Assembly: GCF_913773725.1 (NCBI RefSeq)
Contig: NZ_CAJYGK010000053.1
Location: 62,001 to 126,000 of the forward strand
Length of the DNA: 64,000 bases
DNA from: an uncultured Aquabacterium sp.
GTDB taxonomy: Bacteria > Pseudomonadota > Gammaproteobacteria > Burkholderiales > Burkholderiaceae_C
Direction: 5' to 3'
Shown: positions 18,364 to 26,401 of the stretch, piece by piece
Layout: the number at the start of each line of letters is the position of its first letter
Position numbering within the stretch: the stretch's first letter is position 1
Program-made: the position numbers and the translations under genes
Notes under the pieces: generated by a model
What the model was told of the DNA's origin: nothing
Databases searched by the model: none
Seen by the model: only the letters and a program-made list of their open reading frames with translations

Positions 18364-20600
18364 CCCACCGCGGGCCGCGGTGGGGGCGGTGCCCGCGGCA
18401 GGCGTGGCGCTGGGCGGCCCTGTGCGGCGCGCTGTGGGCCCTGCCCGTGCAGGCCCTGCCCCGCTTTGACGAGGTCAAGGCCGCCTACCGCGCCTCGGAC
18501 ACGGTGGTGGAAGACCGCCGTGGCGTGCCGCTGCAGGCCGTGCGCACCGACCCCACGCAGCTTCGCGGCGCGTGGGTGCCGTTGACCGAGGTGTCGCCGG
18601 CCTTGCGAACCGCCCTGCTGCTGTCCGAAGACCGGCGCTTCTACGAGCACGCCGGCGTCGACTGGCAGGCCGTGGGCGCGGCGGCCTGGGGCAACCTGTG
18701 GAACAGCCGCACGCGCGGCGCCTCCACCGTGACCATGCAGCTGGCCGGCCTGCTGGACGAAGATCTGGCCATGCCCGGTGGCGGCCGACAGTCGCGCTCG
18801 GGCGTGGCCAAGCTGGGCCAGGCGGCCACCGCGCTGCGGCTGGAGCGCCAGTGGCGCAAGGACCAGATCCTGGAGGCCTACCTGAACCTGGTGGGCTTTC
18901 GGGGCGAGGTGGTGGGCATCGGTGCGCTGTCGGCGCGGCTGTTCCAGAAATACCCCTCGGGCCTGAACCACGACGAGGCGGCCATCGTGGCCGCGCTGGT
19001 GCGCGCGCCGAATGCCCCGGCGCGACGGGTGGCCGACCGCGCCTGTGCGCTGCTGCGCGAGCAGAAGCTGGCGCCTAATTGCAGCGCGCTGGCCACCTAC
19101 ACCGCGCAGCGGCTGGCGTTGCGCCACAGCGAACGCCTGGACGCGGACGCGCAACTGGCCCCGCACCTGGCGCGGCGGGTGCTGGCGGGCATCGCCGGCC
19201 CCACGCCGCCCGCGCGCGTGAGGACCACGCTGGACGCCGGCTTGCAGCGCTTTGCCCGCGACACGCTGCGCCTGCGGCTGCGCGAGCTGCGCAACCGGCA
19301 CGTCGAGGACGGCGCGGTGGTGGTGCTGGACAACGCCACGGGCGAGGTGCGCGCCTGGGTGGGGTCGAGCGGCGGCGGGCTGTCGCAGGCGGCCGAGGTG
19401 GATGGCGTGAGCGCCTTGCGCCAGGCCGGCTCCACGCTCAAGCCCTTTCTCTATGGCCAGGCGATCGAGCAACGCTGGCTGACCGCCGCCTCGGTGCTGG
19501 ACGACTCGCCCGTGGGCCTCAACACCGGCGCGGGGCTCTACATCCCGCAGAACTACGACCACCGGCACAAGGGTCCGGTGTCGGTGCGCACGGCGCTGGG
19601 CTCGTCGCTGAACGTGCCGGCGGTGCGGGCGCTCGTGCTGGTCACGCCCGAGCGCTTCGCCCAGCGGCTGACGGCGCTCGGCCTGCCGCTGACGCACCGC
19701 GGCGACCACTATGGCTACAGCCTGGCGCTGGGCTCGGCCGAGGTCTCGCTCGTGTCCCTGACCAACGCCTACCGGGCGCTGGCGCAGGGGGGGCTGTACA
19801 GCCCGTGGCGCGCCGTCAGCGCTGCCGTGGGCGATGGGAAGCCGGTGTCCGCGCCCGTGGTGCGCGTGATGGACGCGGCCGCCGCCTACATCGTGGCCGA
19901 CGTGCTCGCCGACCGGGAAGCGCGCGTGCCGACCTTCGGCCTGGCCAACGCGCTGACGGCGCGCTACTGGGCGGCCGCCAAGACGGGCACCAGCAAGGAC
20001 ATGCGCGACAACTGGTGCGTGGGCTTTTCGAAGCGCTTCACGGTGGGCGTGTGGGTCGGCAATGCCGATGGCGAGCCGATGTGGGGCGTGTCGGGCACCA
20101 CGGGCGCCGCCCCCGTGTGGCGCGCGGTGATGGACGAGCTGCACCGGCGCCATCCCGATCCGCAGGCGCACCGAGCGCCCCCGCCCCCTGCCGGGCTGGT
20201 GCAGCAGGCCGTGCACTTCGAAGGCGGCCTGGAGGCGGCGCGCAACGAGTGGTTCGTGGCCGGCACCGAGCAGGCCGAGATCCGCCTGGCCAGCGCGCGG
20301 GGTGTGGCTCACACTCTGATCCAGTCGCCGGGCGATGGGACGATTTACGCGCTTGATCCGGACATCCCCCTGCACGCGCAGAAGCTGATGTTCAAGGGCG
20401 TGGACGGCCTGCCCGCGCGCTGGGCCTGGCGGCTCGATGGCCGCCGCCTGGGCCCGGCGGGCGACCGGGCCTGGCCGATGTGGCCCGGCAAGCACGTGCT
20501 CGAACTGGTGGACGAGCGGCAGGCCGTGCGCGCCACCGCCCGCTTCGAGGTGCGGGGTGCGCAAGTTCGCGCCCCTGCGCCCTCACCCGCCCGGCGCTGA
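18360..20600 (+). CDS. pbpC: Penicillin-binding protein 1C
   Basis: A 746-residue bifunctional class A PBP. A signal/anchor sequence is at 16-32. The glycosyltransferase domain has EDRRFYEH (catalytic Glu90) and RGASTVTMQLAGLL (119-132). The transpeptidase domain has STLK at 358-361, SLN at 416-418 and KTGT at 541-544, all intact. The C-terminal 130 residues form the BiPBP_C domain typical of PbpC (DGTIYALDPDIP onward). Translation starts at ATG 18360 within the stop of the macroglobulin gene, the pairing seen across Proteobacteria; the reading frame remains open further upstream but that part is antisense-like shadow. The product would act in the periplasm on lipid II. Confidence 0.95.
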   Translation: MTHRGPRWGRCPRQAWRWAALCGALWALPVQALPRFDEVKAAYRASDTVVEDRRGVPLQAVRTDPTQLRGAWVPLTEVSPALRTALLLSEDRRFYEHAGVDWQAVGAAAWGNLWNSRTRGASTVTMQLAGLLDEDLAMPGGGRQSRSGVAKLGQAATALRLERQWRKDQILEAYLNLVGFRGEVVGIGALSARLFQKYPSGLNHDEAAIVAALVRAPNAPARRVADRACALLREQKLAPNCSALATYTAQRLALRHSERLDADAQLAPHLARRVLAGIAGPTPPARVRTTLDAGLQRFARDTLRLRLRELRNRHVEDGAVVVLDNATGEVRAWVGSSGGGLSQAAEVDGVSALRQAGSTLKPFLYGQAIEQRWLTAASVLDDSPVGLNTGAGLYIPQNYDHRHKGPVSVRTALGSSLNVPAVRALVLVTPERFAQRLTALGLPLTHRGDHYGYSLALGSAEVSLVSLTNAYRALAQGGLYSPWRAVSAAVGDGKPVSAPVVRVMDAAAAYIVADVLADREARVPTFGLANALTARYWAAAKTGTSKDMRDNWCVGFSKRFTVGVWVGNADGEPMWGVSGTTGAAPVWRAVMDELHRRHPDPQAHRAPPPPAGLVQQAVHFEGGLEAARNEWFVAGTEQAEIRLASARGVAHTLIQSPGDGTIYALDPDIPLHAQKLMFKGVDGLPARWAWRLDGRRLGPAGDRAWPMWPGKHVLELVDERQAVRATARFEVRGAQVRAPAPSPARR

Positions 20601-20604
20601 CCGC

Positions 20605-22938
20605 TCAGAGTTTCTGCAGCGCCTCGTTGGCTTCGGTGAGCCCCTTGCCGGCCGCCTGCTGCAGATAGCGCCGTGCGGCGCGCACATCGCGCCGCGTGTC
20701 CTCGCCCTTGGCCAGCTTGTTGCCCAGCATCAGCGCCGCATGGGCGTGGCCCTTGTCGGCCGCCTGCGTCAGCACGCGCAGGCCCTGCCGGGCGTCATGC
20801 AGCGGGCTCTGCTCGGCCAGCAGGATGCGCGCCTGCCAGTAGCGTGCTTCCACCAGCCCCTTGTCGGCGGCGCGGTCCAGGTCCTGCGCTGCGGCGCGGA
20901 TGTCGTCGGGCAGCGCTTCCTGGTTGAGCAGCTGCACGGCCTTGGCGGCCTGCCACAGGCTGCTTTCACGGGCCTGCGGGGCGGCCTGCTCCAGCAGGCG
21001 GGCGGCGCCGGCCACGTCCTTCGTGGCCCCGCCCGCGCCCAGCAGCTTCTGCCACGCCAGGATGAGCTGGGCCTGCGTCTGCCCCGCCTGGGCCTGCTCT
21101 TCGAGCACGGCTTCGGCCGGGTAGGTGCGCAGGCGCAGGTCGGGCTCGAACTGCATCGGCCACTGCGCCAGCAGCATCTGCGCATCGGCGCGGGCCTGCT
21201 GCAGCGTGTGGTGCTGGCGCACGAAGGGCAGCATGCCCGTGCCGACCAGGGCCAGCCACACGGCCACCGGGGCGGCCACGCCCATGCCGATGCGCCAGCG
21301 CTTGACGCTGCCGTTGGCCTTGAGCTGTTCAAGGACGCGGCGACCGAAATCGCCGTCGAAATGGCGGGCGATGCGGCGACGCGTTGTCCACTCGAGTGCC
21401 AACCACGCGAGCGCGCCACCGCCCAGGCTCCAGAGCACGGGCTGCCAGACGCCCGGGGCGGGCCAGCCGGTGCCGTACAGCGCGCCGGCGGCCAGCGCGG
21501 TCAGCCCGCACAGGTAGACGGCTGGCTCGGTCAGCTCCGAGCCGTACAGCCGGGCCAGGGCGGTGCGCAACGCGGTGGTGGCCCGGGCCACGTAAGCCTG
21601 GTCGACCAGGCCCTTGAAATGGGTCTCGACGGCGGCGGCGGCATCCTCCGGGCTGGCCTTGGCATCGGCCACCCGCTCGGCGATCAGCATGTTGAGCTCG
21701 GAGCGCAGGAAGTCGGCCGTGGTGTCGAGCAGGTCGCTGCCACGGTGGCGCCGCCAGCGTGCCGAGCCGGCCACGCGGGCTTCGAGGGTGGCCAGGTCAT
21801 CGGCCAGCATGTGGCCAGCGATGTTCTCGAAGCTGAACACGCGGGCCTCGGGCCCGAAGCCGTACAGCACGAAGTCGTCGTCGCTGGCGCGCAGGCTGGC
21901 GCGGCGCACGTCCAGGCGCAGGCGGTGCCGGGTTTCGAGGGCCTGGCCCTGCACGCTGTGCAGCACGTCCAGCAGGGCGCCCAGCTGAGGCATGTCTTCG
22001 CGCGGCACCTTGTGCTCGACCAGGGCGCGCAGCGTCTCGTCGGGCGTCACAACGGACAGGGTTTCGTCGTGCACCACCTCGGCGGTGATGGTGCCGCGCA
22101 CGTGCTGGATGCCCGAGGCCAGGCAGCCAGGGCAGTCGATGCGGCCGGTGGCATGGCAGCGCGCACAGTCGATGTGGCCTTTGCCGAAGCAGCCGCTGCA
22201 GCTGATCTTGCCGTCGTAGCCGCAGTGGTAGCACGTGGTGCGCCCGCTGCTGGAGCACGCCGAGCAGCTGCGGTAGACCGTCTGGTAGCTCGTGACGTAG
22301 CTGTTGCTGCTGTGGTTCCAGGTCTGCTGGCTGACCTGTTCCGTCCACGATCCCCGGCCGCCGCAGCTGCTGCACGACAGGTGCTTGGTGCCGTGGCACG
22401 AATAGCAGTTGATCTTGCCGGCGCCAAAGCAGGCGTGGCAGTTGGTGTGACCCACGCCGGAGCAGGATGGGCACGAGACCTGGCAGGCGCCGCTGCACTG
22501 GTGGCAGGTGTGCTCGTAGCCGACGGTGCCTGGCGCACGCAGGAAGCCGGCTGAGCGAGGCATCAGCCGCCGGTAGCTGCCGACCTGCTCGTTGGCCCAG
22601 GCCTGCAGGGCCCGCGGGGCTTCCTCCTGGGCCCGTGCGAGTCGCTCGGACAGGTCCTGCCGGAAGCCGTACTCGCCGGGGTGCTTGTCGGTGCCGGCTG
22701 GCAGCCGCGCGGGGCCGGTGTGAACGCTTTCCGAGAAGCTCACGAACTGATCTACCGTGATCTCCACGGGCAGACCGTAGGTCTCCTCTGGCGCGGTCTG
22801 TGTCAGGTCCGCGGCGTCGAAGCGCGTGACGGGCTCGATGTGCGCAGCGACCACGCCCAGCACGAGGCCGGGCGGGTGGGCGGGATCGGCCGCCGGTGCG
22901 GTGGCCGGGGCTTCGGCGGTGGAGGTCTGTTCGCTCAT
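20605..22938 (-). CDS. Membrane protein with ten CxxC zinc-finger motifs and Sel1-like repeats
   Basis: A 777-residue protein of unknown function. Residues 145-272 hold ten CxxC motifs, several in the DnaJ-type CxxCxGxG form, as two blocks of five (145-192 and 225-272) separated by a Ser/Thr/Gln-rich insert. No J-domain is present. Two membrane-spanning stretches follow in the middle (TALAAGALYG region and VAAPVAVWLALVGTGMLPF). The C-terminus has Sel1/TPR-type repeats (ARILLAEQSP..., AHAALMLGNKLAKGE, EANEALQKL). The start ATG 22938 overlaps the stop of the upstream phosphodiesterase gene (ATGA), so it is the last gene of a four-gene operon. It converges on pbpC with a 4-base gap. Domain recognition is firm, the role unknown. 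Confidence 0.8.
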   Translation of the reverse strand: MSEQTSTAEAPATAPAADPAHPPGLVLGVVAAHIEPVTRFDAADLTQTAPEETYGLPVEITVDQFVSFSESVHTGPARLPAGTDKHPGEYGFRQDLSERLARAQEEAPRALQAWANEQVGSYRRLMPRSAGFLRAPGTVGYEHTCHQCSGACQVSCPSCSGVGHTNCHACFGAGKINCYSCHGTKHLSCSSCGGRGSWTEQVSQQTWNHSSNSYVTSYQTVYRSCSACSSSGRTTCYHCGYDGKISCSGCFGKGHIDCARCHATGRIDCPGCLASGIQHVRGTITAEVVHDETLSVVTPDETLRALVEHKVPREDMPQLGALLDVLHSVQGQALETRHRLRLDVRRASLRASDDDFVLYGFGPEARVFSFENIAGHMLADDLATLEARVAGSARWRRHRGSDLLDTTADFLRSELNMLIAERVADAKASPEDAAAAVETHFKGLVDQAYVARATTALRTALARLYGSELTEPAVYLCGLTALAAGALYGTGWPAPGVWQPVLWSLGGGALAWLALEWTTRRRIARHFDGDFGRRVLEQLKANGSVKRWRIGMGVAAPVAVWLALVGTGMLPFVRQHHTLQQARADAQMLLAQWPMQFEPDLRLRTYPAEAVLEEQAQAGQTQAQLILAWQKLLGAGGATKDVAGAARLLEQAAPQARESSLWQAAKAVQLLNQEALPDDIRAAAQDLDRAADKGLVEARYWQARILLAEQSPLHDARQGLRVLTQAADKGHAHAALMLGNKLAKGEDTRRDVRAARRYLQQAAGKGLTEANEALQKL

Positions 22939-23864
22939 GGCGCGGCCACCCCGTCGCAGAAGGCGGCCGGCTGGCCATCGATGATGGCGCCGCTGGGCAG
23001 CAGGCCCGTGGTGCGCCGTGCTTCGCGCAGGGCGCGGGCGTGTTCGGCGTCGGCGCCCAGGTGGTAGGTGAACACGGGGATGCCGAGGTCGCGGGCCAGG
23101 GGCAACAGGCGCGGATTGGCTGCCAGCGTGTTGATGTCGACGTGCACGCCGACGGGCTTGCCGATCTCCTGCTGCAGGCGGCGCAGCCAGGCGTCGTCGA
23201 GCACAGGCGGCTGAAGCCGGCTGGCGCTGTTGCGGGTGGCCGGATTCTGGCGGGCCAGCGCCTGGGGATCGAGCACGATCAGGCCCAGGTAGCCTGCCGG
23301 GTCGACCTGGCGGGCGCATTGCAGTTGCCGGCGCTCGATGGCGGTCAGGAACCAGTTGCCATCCGGCAGGCCGCGGTGCAATGTGGCCACCGCCTGCTGG
23401 GCGGCGTCGCAGCGGCTGTTGCTCTGCTTGAGTTCGACATTGAGTACCTTGTCCCGGTCGTCATCGCGCAGCTTGTCGAGCACTGCGCTCAGAAAGGGCG
23501 CGGGCTCGCGCGTGACGCGCCCTGCACGGTCCTTCAGCAGCACCTCCTTCCATGCGGCGCTGGACAGGTCCTGAACACGGCGGCCGCTCAGGGTCGTGGT
23601 GCGACCCACCTGCAGGTCGTGGTGCAGCACCCAATGGCCATCGGCCAGCTGCTGGATGTCGATCTCGGCGCCATCCCAGGGGCCATCGAAGGCCCGCACG
23701 ATGGCGCTCTGGGCGTTCTCGGGCGCATCGGGGGTGCCCCGGTGGGCGTGCAACGCCATGCCTTGGCAGGTGGCCTGGGCCAGGACAGGTGCCAGCAGGG
23801 CGAGCGTCAGGCTCAGACGGCGAGCCAGCCTGCGGGGCTCAAGGGTTGGGAGGCACATAGCCAT
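22935..23864 (-). CDS. Secreted glycerophosphodiester phosphodiesterase family protein
   Basis: A protein of about 309 residues with a signal peptide (RRLSLTLALLAPVLAQA) and a GDPD TIM barrel: AHRGTPDAPENAQSA gives the catalytic His-Arg and Glu-Asn pair, GAEIDIQQLADGHWVLHHD the metal-binding Glu/Asp and second His, and VLNVELKQ a further Glu. These enzymes split glycerophosphodiesters to glycerol-3-phosphate and the head-group alcohol. The start is ATG 23864 or 23858; either overlaps the end of the preceding membrane-protein gene. The stop overlaps the next start. Family assignment is strong; the substrate, such as glycerophosphocholine, is inferred. Confidence 0.85.
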   Translation of the reverse strand: MAMCLPTLEPRRLARRLSLTLALLAPVLAQATCQGMALHAHRGTPDAPENAQSAIVRAFDGPWDGAEIDIQQLADGHWVLHHDLQVGRTTTLSGRRVQDLSSAAWKEVLLKDRAGRVTREPAPFLSAVLDKLRDDDRDKVLNVELKQSNSRCDAAQQAVATLHRGLPDGNWFLTAIERRQLQCARQVDPAGYLGLIVLDPQALARQNPATRNSASRLQPPVLDDAWLRRLQQEIGKPVGVHVDINTLAANPRLLPLARDLGIPVFTYHLGADAEHARALREARRTTGLLPSGAIIDGQPAAFCDGVAAP

Positions 23865-25401
23865 AGGTGATGCCGCCCAGCAGGCGGGTGCGAACGAGTT
23901 CATTGACGGGGTAGCCATAGCCCTGGCCCACCGCCACCACATGCAGGGCGTTGCCCAGAAGCCGGCCACGCACATTGAGACCGTCGGGCTGCGCGTAGCC
24001 GTCGCGCACCTGGTCGCGCATGTAGGCGTACAGGCGGCTTTCGGTGACAGGGTTGTCGATCCAGCTCAGGGTCAGCCAGACCAGGGCCAGCACGGCAATG
24101 GGCGTGGCCCATAGGAAGCGGGCGCGTGCCTGCCAAGCGGGCACGGCCGCCACCGTGAGCGAGAGCAGCAGGTAGCTCAGCTTGGCGAGGTGGCCCACGG
24201 CACCCAGCAACGAGAAGAACAGCGCCACCGGCGGCACGATGGCTGCACGCGCGGCGTCCAGCCCCCGGTCGGCCAGCGGGCGGCCGTCGGCAAAGTCTTC
24301 AACCGGCGCGTCGTAGCGGGTCAGTTCCTCGCGGGCGATCTTGTCCACCAGGGGCTGGAAGACCTCGCGCTGGAACGCGGCACCATCCCGGTAGCCGGGC
24401 TGCAGCACGATGCCGGCGGGCAGGTGCAGCTTGTCACGCAGCTCGGCCTGCACGCCGGGGTGGGCGAAGAAGGCGGGCCAGCCCAGGCCCGGCGGGATGC
24501 GCCGGCCCTTGACGGTCAGGCCCTGGGCGCCGGCGCGATCGGCCTTGCGGCGCACCTGCGTGGCCACGGCCTCGCGGAAGGTCGCCTCGTCGGCCAGGTC
24601 CCAGCTGGCCGGCACGGGCACACGCTGGCGCACCTTGCGCCGCACGGCATCCTGGGCCCCGCCCGGCACGGTCGAGGGTGTCCAGCCGCGCCGGCCCAGG
24701 TCGCGCAGGTAGTCGCCCCAGGCCTGATCCTGGCGGCGTGCCACTTCGTCGTCCATGTCGCCGGCGCCGGGCATGCGGGCATAACGTCGCCACTGGTCCT
24801 GCGTCTTGTTCACGGCCTCGACGTAGCGGCCGTAGTAGCCGGCCGGCCCGCCCAGCGACTGCTCGACCTGGCGGCGGATCAGCGTGAGCTTGGCGTCGTG
24901 GATCTTCTCGTCGAGCCGGTCGACCGAGGCCGCCATCACGGGAAACTGCGCCAGAAAGGCCTTGCCGGCCGGCTGCCCGAACAGACCGGCGTCGTCGGTG
25001 AGGCCATCGAGCTCGACGCGACCCTCCACCAGCGCGCGCTGGACCAGCACGATGTTGAGGCTGGCACGGCGAAACGACGGGCTGCTGGTCGCCACGAGCT
25101 GCTCGACCAGGGTCTGCAGCGAGCCATAGACCACGCCCCCCGACAGCGCACACCAGAAGGCGATGGCGATGAAGCTGGGCGTGCGCCGCCCCGAGCGCTG
25201 CCTGCGTCCGAGCAGCACCTGCAGCACCACGAGCGACACGGCCACGCCGGACAGGCTGCGGCCGAACACCTCGATGCGGTGGAGCTGGTCCGTGGTCGGC
25301 GCGCCCCCGACCACGTCCAGCAGGCGGGCGTTGAAGGCGAGCTCGAAGCAGAGGTAGAGCGCCGTCAGCAGCGCGATGAAGACGGTCTGTCCGCGGGTCA
25401 T
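23839..25401 (-). CDS. Multi-spanning membrane protein of unknown function
   Basis: A 520-residue protein I do not recognise. Three hydrophobic segments near the N-terminus (ALLTALYLCFELAF, SLSGVAVSLVVLQVLLG, FIAIAFWCALSGGVVYG) are followed by a long charged region of about 270 residues rich in Arg, Asp and Gln, then two or three C-terminal membrane segments (VPPVALFFSLLGAVGHLAK, SYLLLSLTVAAVPAW, TPIAVLALVWLTLSW). The large middle part is probably a periplasmic or cytoplasmic soluble domain. It starts one base after the stop of the lipoprotein gene and its end overlaps the phosphodiesterase gene, so it belongs to the four-gene operon. Confidence 0.75.
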   Translation of the reverse strand: MTRGQTVFIALLTALYLCFELAFNARLLDVVGGAPTTDQLHRIEVFGRSLSGVAVSLVVLQVLLGRRQRSGRRTPSFIAIAFWCALSGGVVYGSLQTLVEQLVATSSPSFRRASLNIVLVQRALVEGRVELDGLTDDAGLFGQPAGKAFLAQFPVMAASVDRLDEKIHDAKLTLIRRQVEQSLGGPAGYYGRYVEAVNKTQDQWRRYARMPGAGDMDDEVARRQDQAWGDYLRDLGRRGWTPSTVPGGAQDAVRRKVRQRVPVPASWDLADEATFREAVATQVRRKADRAGAQGLTVKGRRIPPGLGWPAFFAHPGVQAELRDKLHLPAGIVLQPGYRDGAAFQREVFQPLVDKIAREELTRYDAPVEDFADGRPLADRGLDAARAAIVPPVALFFSLLGAVGHLAKLSYLLLSLTVAAVPAWQARARFLWATPIAVLALVWLTLSWIDNPVTESRLYAYMRDQVRDGYAQPDGLNVRGRLLGNALHVVAVGQGYGYPVNELVRTRLLGGITYGYVPPNP

Positions 25402-25402
25402 G

Positions 25403-26248
25403 TCAGTTGTCCAGCACGATGCGGACGGGCTTCTGTTCCTGTGCCGGGAAGTTCATCGCGCCGGCAGGCGCCGGGCCGGCCACGCGCGTGGGGTTGCTGC
25501 TGCCCCCCGAGCCCGCAGCGGCCGGCGTCCGCCGGGCCGGGGTGGTGCTGGCCGTTGCGGGCGCCGCGGTGTTGCGCGCCGTGCCGGAGGGTGCGGGCGC
25601 CGGGCCGGTCGCCGCGGCCCGCGTGCCGCTGGGCCGCTCGGTCGTGGGGGCACTGGGCAGGCCAGGTTGATGGCGTGCCGCGGTGCGCGGCAGGGGGCCC
25701 GCGGCGGCGGCGGGGGCGCCGGGGGGCGGGCCGGCGTAGTCCGCACGCAGCAGGCGTGCGTCCTGGTAGGTGAAGCGGATGGTCTTGTTCGGGTAGGCGA
25801 AGTCGAAGGTGGCCGCGTCGGCATAGGTGTTGACGACGGGCACGGTGTTGCAGTCCCCGAAGTCCCAGGCCAGCACCTCGGCGCCCTGCAACGAGATCAG
25901 GTGCGTCTTGAAATTGCAGTTGCGTTCGGCCTTGTCGAGCACGATGAGCGTGCGGCCGTTGACCAGGCTCACCGACTGCACCTTGACGGTGGTGGCCTTG
26001 TCCAGCGGGATCACGCGCAGGTACTTCTGCAACTTGATCGAGTACTGACCGTTGAGCACCCGCAACCGCGCTTCGCTGCCATCCGGCATGCGGAAGGCAT
26101 CGACCGTCTGGCCGAATAGTTCGGCGTTGTCCACCTGAAACTGCAGGCGCCCCTGGCGATCGGGCTGGACGGCGCAGGCGGTCAGCAGCGTGGTGGCAGC
26201 CAGGAGCCAGGCGGCCCGCAAAGGGGGAATCGGAAACCGGCAGGTCAT
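25403..26248 (-). CDS. Predicted lipoprotein with Pro/Ala-rich tail
   Basis: A 281-residue protein starting at ATG 26248, with a lipoprotein signal whose lipobox is LLTAC (Cys25). A folded region of about 140 residues follows, with paired cysteines (RNCNF, FGDCN), then a low-complexity Pro/Ala/Thr tail from about residue 165. I do not recognise the fold. It is first in the four-gene minus-strand operon; the second gene starts one base after its stop. The gene diverges from the response-regulator gene, with an 18-bp inverted repeat between them. Earlier in-frame ATGs add a leader that would spoil the signal peptide. Confidence 0.72.
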   Translation of the reverse strand: MTCRFPIPPLRAAWLLAATTLLTACAVQPDRQGRLQFQVDNAELFGQTVDAFRMPDGSEARLRVLNGQYSIKLQKYLRVIPLDKATTVKVQSVSLVNGRTLIVLDKAERNCNFKTHLISLQGAEVLAWDFGDCNTVPVVNTYADAATFDFAYPNKTIRFTYQDARLLRADYAGPPPGAPAAAAGPLPRTAARHQPGLPSAPTTERPSGTRAAATGPAPAPSGTARNTAAPATASTTPARRTPAAAGSGGSSNPTRVAGPAPAGAMNFPAQEQKPVRIVLDN

Positions 26249-26308
26249 CTCGGGACGGGGCAGAAAGGTTTTGAAACACATGCTACAGGATGATGTGCCG
26301 GGCACCTT

Positions 26309-26326
26309 GCGTGACAGGCGTCACGC
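26309..26326. promoter_or_regulatory. Inverted repeat in divergent promoter region
   Basis: GCGTGAC and GTCACGC flank a four-base AGGC centre, a perfect 7-bp dyad lying midway between the lipoprotein gene start (26248) and the response-regulator start (26402). It is well placed for an operator controlling one or both genes. The dyad is seen; binding is inferred. Confidence 0.45.
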
Positions 26327-26401
26327 CGAACGTGTGGGAAACCGGGAGGAACCTGCCTGTTCCATCGATTGCGGCGCCGTCCCCGGCGGTATGCTGGCCG
26401 G

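Noticed and set aside
18213-20564. 783-codon minus-strand frame opposite pbpC
   Set aside because: Antisense shadow; pbpC has complete catalytic motifs in the sense frame.
20437-22554. Plus-strand frame of 705 codons crossing the end of pbpC and the CxxC gene
   Set aside because: It is antisense to the CxxC protein and has no domain features; cysteine motifs are convincing only on the minus strand.
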